A stretch of 64,000 nucleotides of DNA from Aldehydirespirator sp965205155 (GTDB lineage: Bacteria > Actinomycetota > Acidimicrobiia > Acidimicrobiales > Aldehydirespiratoraceae), in NCBI GenBank assembly GCA_965205155.1, contig OZ242033.1, positions 1,302,001-1,366,000 on the forward strand. The letters are read 5' to 3'. The position numbers and the translations under genes were made by a program. A model generated the notes under the pieces. It saw only the letters and a list, made by a program, of their open reading frames with translations, searched no databases and was not told the origin of the DNA. Numbering within the stretch: the first letter of the stretch is position 1; each line of letters opens with the position of its first letter. This document shows, piece after piece, positions 60,763 through 64,000 of this stretch.

Positions 60763-61443
60763 TCACGACGGGCACAGCGACGCCAGGTCGTCGCCGGTGT
60801 TGTTGACGGTGAGGAGCATCGGACCGGCGGGGTGGTAGGCGATGGCGGTGACCGAGCACGGCGAGATGACGATCCGCTGGAACAGGTCCAGCGGTGTGCC
60901 GGCCGCGGCCGCGGCGACTGCCTTGATCACATCGGCGTGGGACACGGCCACCACGGTCTCGCCTGCGTGGCGGGCACAGATGGCGGCCACCGCGTCGAGG
61001 GCGCGGGCCTGCATCTCGGCGAAGGACTCGCCGCCGGGGAAGCGGAACCCGCTCGGGTGACGCTGAACGGTGGTCCACTCCTTGCGCCGGCGCAGGTTCT
61101 GCAGCTTGCGTCCCGTCCAGCGCCCGAAGTCGCACTCGACCAGCCCCGGGCTGCGCCGCACCCGCAGCTTGCAGGCCCGGGCTATGGGGGCCGCCGTCTC
61201 GATCGTGCGTTCCATGGGCGAGGCATACACCGCCTTGATCCGCTCCAATCCGGCCAGTCGCTCGGCCACCCTGCGAGCCTGCTCCACACCTTCGGGTGAC
61301 AGGTGGAGCCCCGGTGCCCGGCCCGGCAGCACCGATCCCGTGGTGGGCGTCTGCCCGTGGCGCACGAACAGCACGACGGCGACGGCTTCCGGGCCGGGCT
61401 TGGAGGCGGTCTTGGCCGGAGTGCGGGCAGATCTGGCGGCCAT
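60763..61443 (-). CDS. MSMEG_4193-type phosphomutase/phosphatase
   Basis: A 226-residue histidine-phosphatase-fold protein. The RHG motif VLFVRHGQTPTT lies after a 24-residue leader, and the second catalytic His is in VVAVSHADVIKAV. The TIGR03848 family occurs with DUF3090 and SCO1664 genes, as here. The Met at 61443 is chosen; a longer frame further upstream overlaps the divergent glycosylase gene. Confidence 0.88.
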   Translation of the reverse strand: MAARSARTPAKTASKPGPEAVAVVLFVRHGQTPTTGSVLPGRAPGLHLSPEGVEQARRVAERLAGLERIKAVYASPMERTIETAAPIARACKLRVRRSPGLVECDFGRWTGRKLQNLRRRKEWTTVQRHPSGFRFPGGESFAEMQARALDAVAAICARHAGETVVAVSHADVIKAVAAAAAGTPLDLFQRIVISPCSVTAIAYHPAGPMLLTVNNTGDDLASLCPS

Positions 61444-61471
61444 GGTGCAGGCCAACGTAGCCTGATCGTCC

Positions 61472-62152
61472 GTGGAGTCCCCCGGCTCGCGCCGCGTCCT
61501 GGCCGAGGTGGCCTCGGAGGTGGCCGCCTGCCGGCAGTGCCCCCGGCTGGTCGAGTGGCGTGAGCGGGTCGGGCGCGAGAAGCGGGCCGCCTTCCGCGAT
61601 GACGAGTACTGGGCCCGGGGCGTGCCCGGCTTCGGTGACCCGCACGCCCACCTGCTGGTGGTCGGTCTGGCGCCCGCGGCCCATGGGGCCAACCGCACCG
61701 GCCGGATGTTCACCGGCGACCGGTCCGGGGACTGGCTGTACCGGGCCCTGCACCGTGCCGGCTACGCCAATCAGCCCCGCTCCACCGACCGGGGCGACGG
61801 TCTGGCCCTCACCGGGGCCTGGATCACCGCGCCGGTGAAGTGCGCCCCGCCGGCCAACAAGCCGGCGCCCGCCGAGCGCGACGCCTGCATGCCGTTCATG
61901 CGGCGCGAGATGGAGGCGCTCGAAGCCCTCAGCGTGGTGGTCGTGTTGGGTGGTTTCGCCCAGCAGGTGATGTGGCGCGAACTGGGCTCTGGTCCCCGTC
62001 CCCGCTTCGCCCACGGCGCCGAGGCGCCGCTGTCAGGTGGCCGGACCCTGCTGTGCAGCTACCACCCCAGCCAGCAGAACACCTTCACCGGGCGCCTCAC
62101 CGAGCCCATGCTCGACGCCGTGTTCGCCCGAGCCCGGGAACTGAGTGGCTGA
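61472..62152 (+). CDS. udgB: family 5 uracil-DNA glycosylase
   Basis: A 226-residue UDG of family 5. Conserved features are the cysteine-containing N-terminus (EVAACRQCPRLVEWRE), the active site GLAPAAHGANRTGRMFTGD, TAPVKCAPPANKPAP, and the C-terminal CSYHPSQQNTFTGRL. The cysteines probably hold an Fe-S cluster. It removes uracil and other damaged bases. The start is a GTG, divergent from the phosphomutase gene by 28 bp. Confidence 0.92.
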   Translation: MESPGSRRVLAEVASEVAACRQCPRLVEWRERVGREKRAAFRDDEYWARGVPGFGDPHAHLLVVGLAPAAHGANRTGRMFTGDRSGDWLYRALHRAGYANQPRSTDRGDGLALTGAWITAPVKCAPPANKPAPAERDACMPFMRREMEALEALSVVVVLGGFAQQVMWRELGSGPRPRFAHGAEAPLSGGRTLLCSYHPSQQNTFTGRLTEPMLDAVFARARELSG

Positions 62153-62178
62153 GAACGTCCGGTAGCCTCGGATCCGCT

Positions 62179-62580
62179 ATGAGCCCGCGCCTCCGTCCTG
62201 CCTGGATCTTCGCCGCGGCTCTGGTGCTCGTTGTGACCGGATGCGGCAACAGCGCCAACCCCGACACTTGGGCGGAGGCCGAGGAGGATGACCGCTTCGT
62301 CTCTGAGGAGTTCAGGGCCGAGTCCGCGGTGGAGCACAACTTCATGGCGTCGTGCATGGAGGCCAACACCGAGAACCTCACCGAGGCCGAGGCCCGGGTG
62401 CTGTGCGGGTGCTCCTTCGACGGTCTGCGGCAGAACCTGACGCTGGAGGAGTTCCGTTCTCTCGACGGGGCCCTGCGCTCCGCTCCCAACCCGAGCGACC
62501 TGGAGGAGGAGCCCGAGGACCTGTGGGACGACATCGCGGAAGATATCTTCAAGTCGTGCGCCCGCAGGGTCGACGCCTGA
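62179..62580 (+). CDS. small acidic lipoprotein of unknown function
   Basis: A 133-residue exported protein. The signal peptide ends in a lipobox (ALVLVVTGCGN), followed by a highly acidic domain with four cysteines (SCMEAN, LCGCSF, KSCARR) that may form disulfides. No family is recognised. It is followed 43 bp later by an amidohydrolase gene. Confidence 0.8.
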   Translation: MSPRLRPAWIFAAALVLVVTGCGNSANPDTWAEAEEDDRFVSEEFRAESAVEHNFMASCMEANTENLTEAEARVLCGCSFDGLRQNLTLEEFRSLDGALRSAPNPSDLEEEPEDLWDDIAEDIFKSCARRVDA

Positions 62581-62623
62581 GCCCGACCGGTCGGTCCAGA
62601 CGACCAAGGCGGAGGTTGGCGCG

Positions 62624-63847
62624 GTGACGCCCACGCCCGCGGCCACCGAGCTGCCCCTCATCATCTCCGTCGACGACCACGTCATGGAGCCCAAGGACCT
62701 GTGGCAGCAGCAGTTGCCGCCGTCGATGCGGGCCCGGGGTCCCCGGGTGGTGCAGGAGAAGGTGAGGCTGCACTTCACCGGCGGCCACTACGGCTTCGAG
62801 CGCAACGATCCCGACGGGCAGTGGTGCGACGTGTGGCTGTTCGAGGACAGCGTCACCCCCACCGGCCTGTTGCACGGCCCCGCGGGCATGCCCCGGGAGG
62901 AGCAGCGCAATGTGGCCGCCCGTTACGAGGACCTGCGTCCCGGCACCCACGAGCAGACCGCCCGGCTGGCCGACATGGACCTCAACCACGTGGAGGCGGC
63001 CATCAACTTCCCCAACATCTTCCCCCGGTTCTGCGGCCAGGGCTTCCTCGAGCGCGACGACAAGGAACTCGCGGCCGAGTGCCTGCGCATCTACAACGAC
63101 TGGATGATCGACGACTGGGGCGGGGGCGCAGGGCGGGGCCGCCTGATTCCGCTGGCGCTGCTGCCGCTGTGGGACACCGGGATGGCCGCAGCCGAGGTGC
63201 GGCGCTGCGCGGCCAAGGGCTGCTTCGCGGTGGCCTTCTCAGAGAACCCGTCCAAGCTGGGCCTGCCGTCGATGTACACCGGCGAGTGGGATCCGGTGTG
63301 GCAGGCCTGCGAGGAGTCGGGCACCACGGTGTCGATGCATATCGGCTCGTCGTCGTCGATGCCGTCCACGTCGGCCGATGCGCCGCTGGCCACCTCGATG
63401 TCGCTGTACGCCCAGAACGCCGAGGGGTCGATGGTCGACTGGGTGTTCTCGGGCACGTTGCAGCGCTTCTCCGAGATCAAGATCACCTACGCCGAGAGCC
63501 AGGTGGGCTGGATGCCCTTCCAGGTGGAGCGGATGGACTCGGTGTTCAAGGAGGGCCGGGGCGGCGTGGGCGGTGACGGCCCGCTGCCCAGCGAGATCGT
63601 GCAGGGCCGGGTGTTCGGCTGCATATTCGACGACCTGGTGGGGCTCAAGCAGCGCCACGACGTGGGAATCGACCAGATCCTGTTCGAGACCGACTATCCC
63701 CATTCCGACGGCACCTTCCCGCACTCCCGCAAGGTGGCCCACTCGATGTTCGCCGCGGTCGGCATGGATGCCGGCGAGTGCTACAAGGTGCTTCGCGGCA
63801 ACGCCATCAACGCCTACGGCCTGCACCGCTTCGGCATCCACGAGTAG
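62624..63847 (+). CDS. amidohydrolase-family (TIM-barrel) protein
   Basis: A 407-residue amidohydrolase-2-type protein. It has the N-terminal ISVDDHVMEPKDLW, INFPNIFPRFCGQGF, and histidines in VSMHIGSSS; the C-terminal FETDYPHSDGTFPHSR holds the metal-site Asp. Relatives include decarboxylases and hydrolases of acidic or aromatic substrates; the substrate is unknown. The start is a GTG. Confidence 0.87.
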   Translation: MTPTPAATELPLIISVDDHVMEPKDLWQQQLPPSMRARGPRVVQEKVRLHFTGGHYGFERNDPDGQWCDVWLFEDSVTPTGLLHGPAGMPREEQRNVAARYEDLRPGTHEQTARLADMDLNHVEAAINFPNIFPRFCGQGFLERDDKELAAECLRIYNDWMIDDWGGGAGRGRLIPLALLPLWDTGMAAAEVRRCAAKGCFAVAFSENPSKLGLPSMYTGEWDPVWQACEESGTTVSMHIGSSSSMPSTSADAPLATSMSLYAQNAEGSMVDWVFSGTLQRFSEIKITYAESQVGWMPFQVERMDSVFKEGRGGVGGDGPLPSEIVQGRVFGCIFDDLVGLKQRHDVGIDQILFETDYPHSDGTFPHSRKVAHSMFAAVGMDAGECYKVLRGNAINAYGLHRFGIHE

Positions 63848-63939
63848 CGGACTCTCCGCCGCGAGACTGCGGGGGAGTGCTGCGCTCGAACGAGAGGCGG
63901 GCGAGGCGCGGCACGCCGGAAGCGATCGAGAGGTGTCCG

Positions 63940-64000
63940 ATGCCTGAGCGACACAAGGTGCTGGTGGCCGATCCGCTGGGGGCAGCCGGTGCGGATCGCC
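63940..64000 (+). CDS. start of a possible D-3-phosphoglycerate dehydrogenase (partial)
   Basis: Only 20 codons are present before the right edge. The sequence MPERHKVLVADPLGAAGADR resembles the N-terminus of phosphoglycerate dehydrogenases (KVLVxDPxxxxG). A purine-rich GAGAGG lies upstream. The identity is tentative. Confidence 0.4.
   Translation, partial: MPERHKVLVADPLGAAGADR

Overview
The window is about 70% GC with many GTG starts. It looks like chromosomal DNA of a high-GC actinomycete, most likely of the class Acidimicrobiia. The actinobacterial signature is clear: F420-type oxidoreductases, the MSMEG_4193 / DUF3090 / SCO1664 gene trio, DUF3107, a PdtaS-like histidine kinase, an Mrp ATPase without the usual CxxC, and a Clp N domain. 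A complete System I cytochrome c maturation operon, less usual in actinobacteria, is one reason to favour a deep or marine lineage. The class assignment is inference, because there is no rRNA in the window.

Layout. (1) Bases 1-9210 are a defence or mobile island, visibly more AT-rich at its left end. It holds a type I restriction system on the minus strand (hsdR-hsdS, then hsdM), a DUF5131 (Gp37/Gp68) three-Cys-motif protein and its partner TcmP, which runs off the left edge. A HicA/HicB-like pair is divergent from hsdR. Between hsdS and hsdM lies a decayed intein with a LAGLIDADG endonuclease, still attached to 23 codons of a second DUF5131 gene. (2) 9.2-12.9 kb: F420 oxidoreductase, glyoxalase-fold protein, YibE/F membrane protein and a small membrane protein. 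(3) 12.97-19.0 kb: menaquinone genes menF-menD-menH-menC; MenF carries an N-terminal MerR-like domain, and MenD and MenC carry in-frame duplications. (4) 19.1-26.1 kb: histidine phosphatase, nucleotidyltransferase, a form II CO-dehydrogenase-like CoxS-L-M set and a gamma-glutamyltransferase. (5) 26.2-27.9 kb: a VapBC-type pair and a protein joining a ClpC N domain to a RidA-like domain. (6) 27.9-33.0 kb: an acyl-CoA operon of HMG-CoA-synthase-like/DUF35, thiolase and a double CoA-transferase. (7) 33.0-39.2 kb: inositol-phosphate synthase divergent from a LysR regulator over an AT-rich inverted repeat, then an unknown protein, a TAP-like peptidase lipoprotein, an SDR and an F420-type flavoprotein. 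(8) 39.2-45.9 kb: ccmA-B-C-D-E-F-G-H(TPR), every junction overlapping by 4 bp. (9) 46.0-64.0 kb: mixed housekeeping genes including a DUF3179 lipoprotein, HD protein, Mrp, sensor kinase, acyl-CoA ligase, beta-lactamase-like protein, GDPD, diacylglycerol-kinase-like enzyme, EtfB/EtfA, the actinobacterial trio, family-5 uracil-DNA glycosylase, an amidohydrolase and the start of a possible serA.

The most unusual signals are the orphan intein, the ClpN-RidA fusion, the MerR-MenF fusion, a 40-bp intergenic repeat present five times between 49 and 58.5 kb in one orientation, and a family of 47-bp nested palindromes. The longest gap between genes is about 210 bp, so no stretch over 300 bp is without a gene. 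No rRNA, tRNA or CRISPR array was seen.
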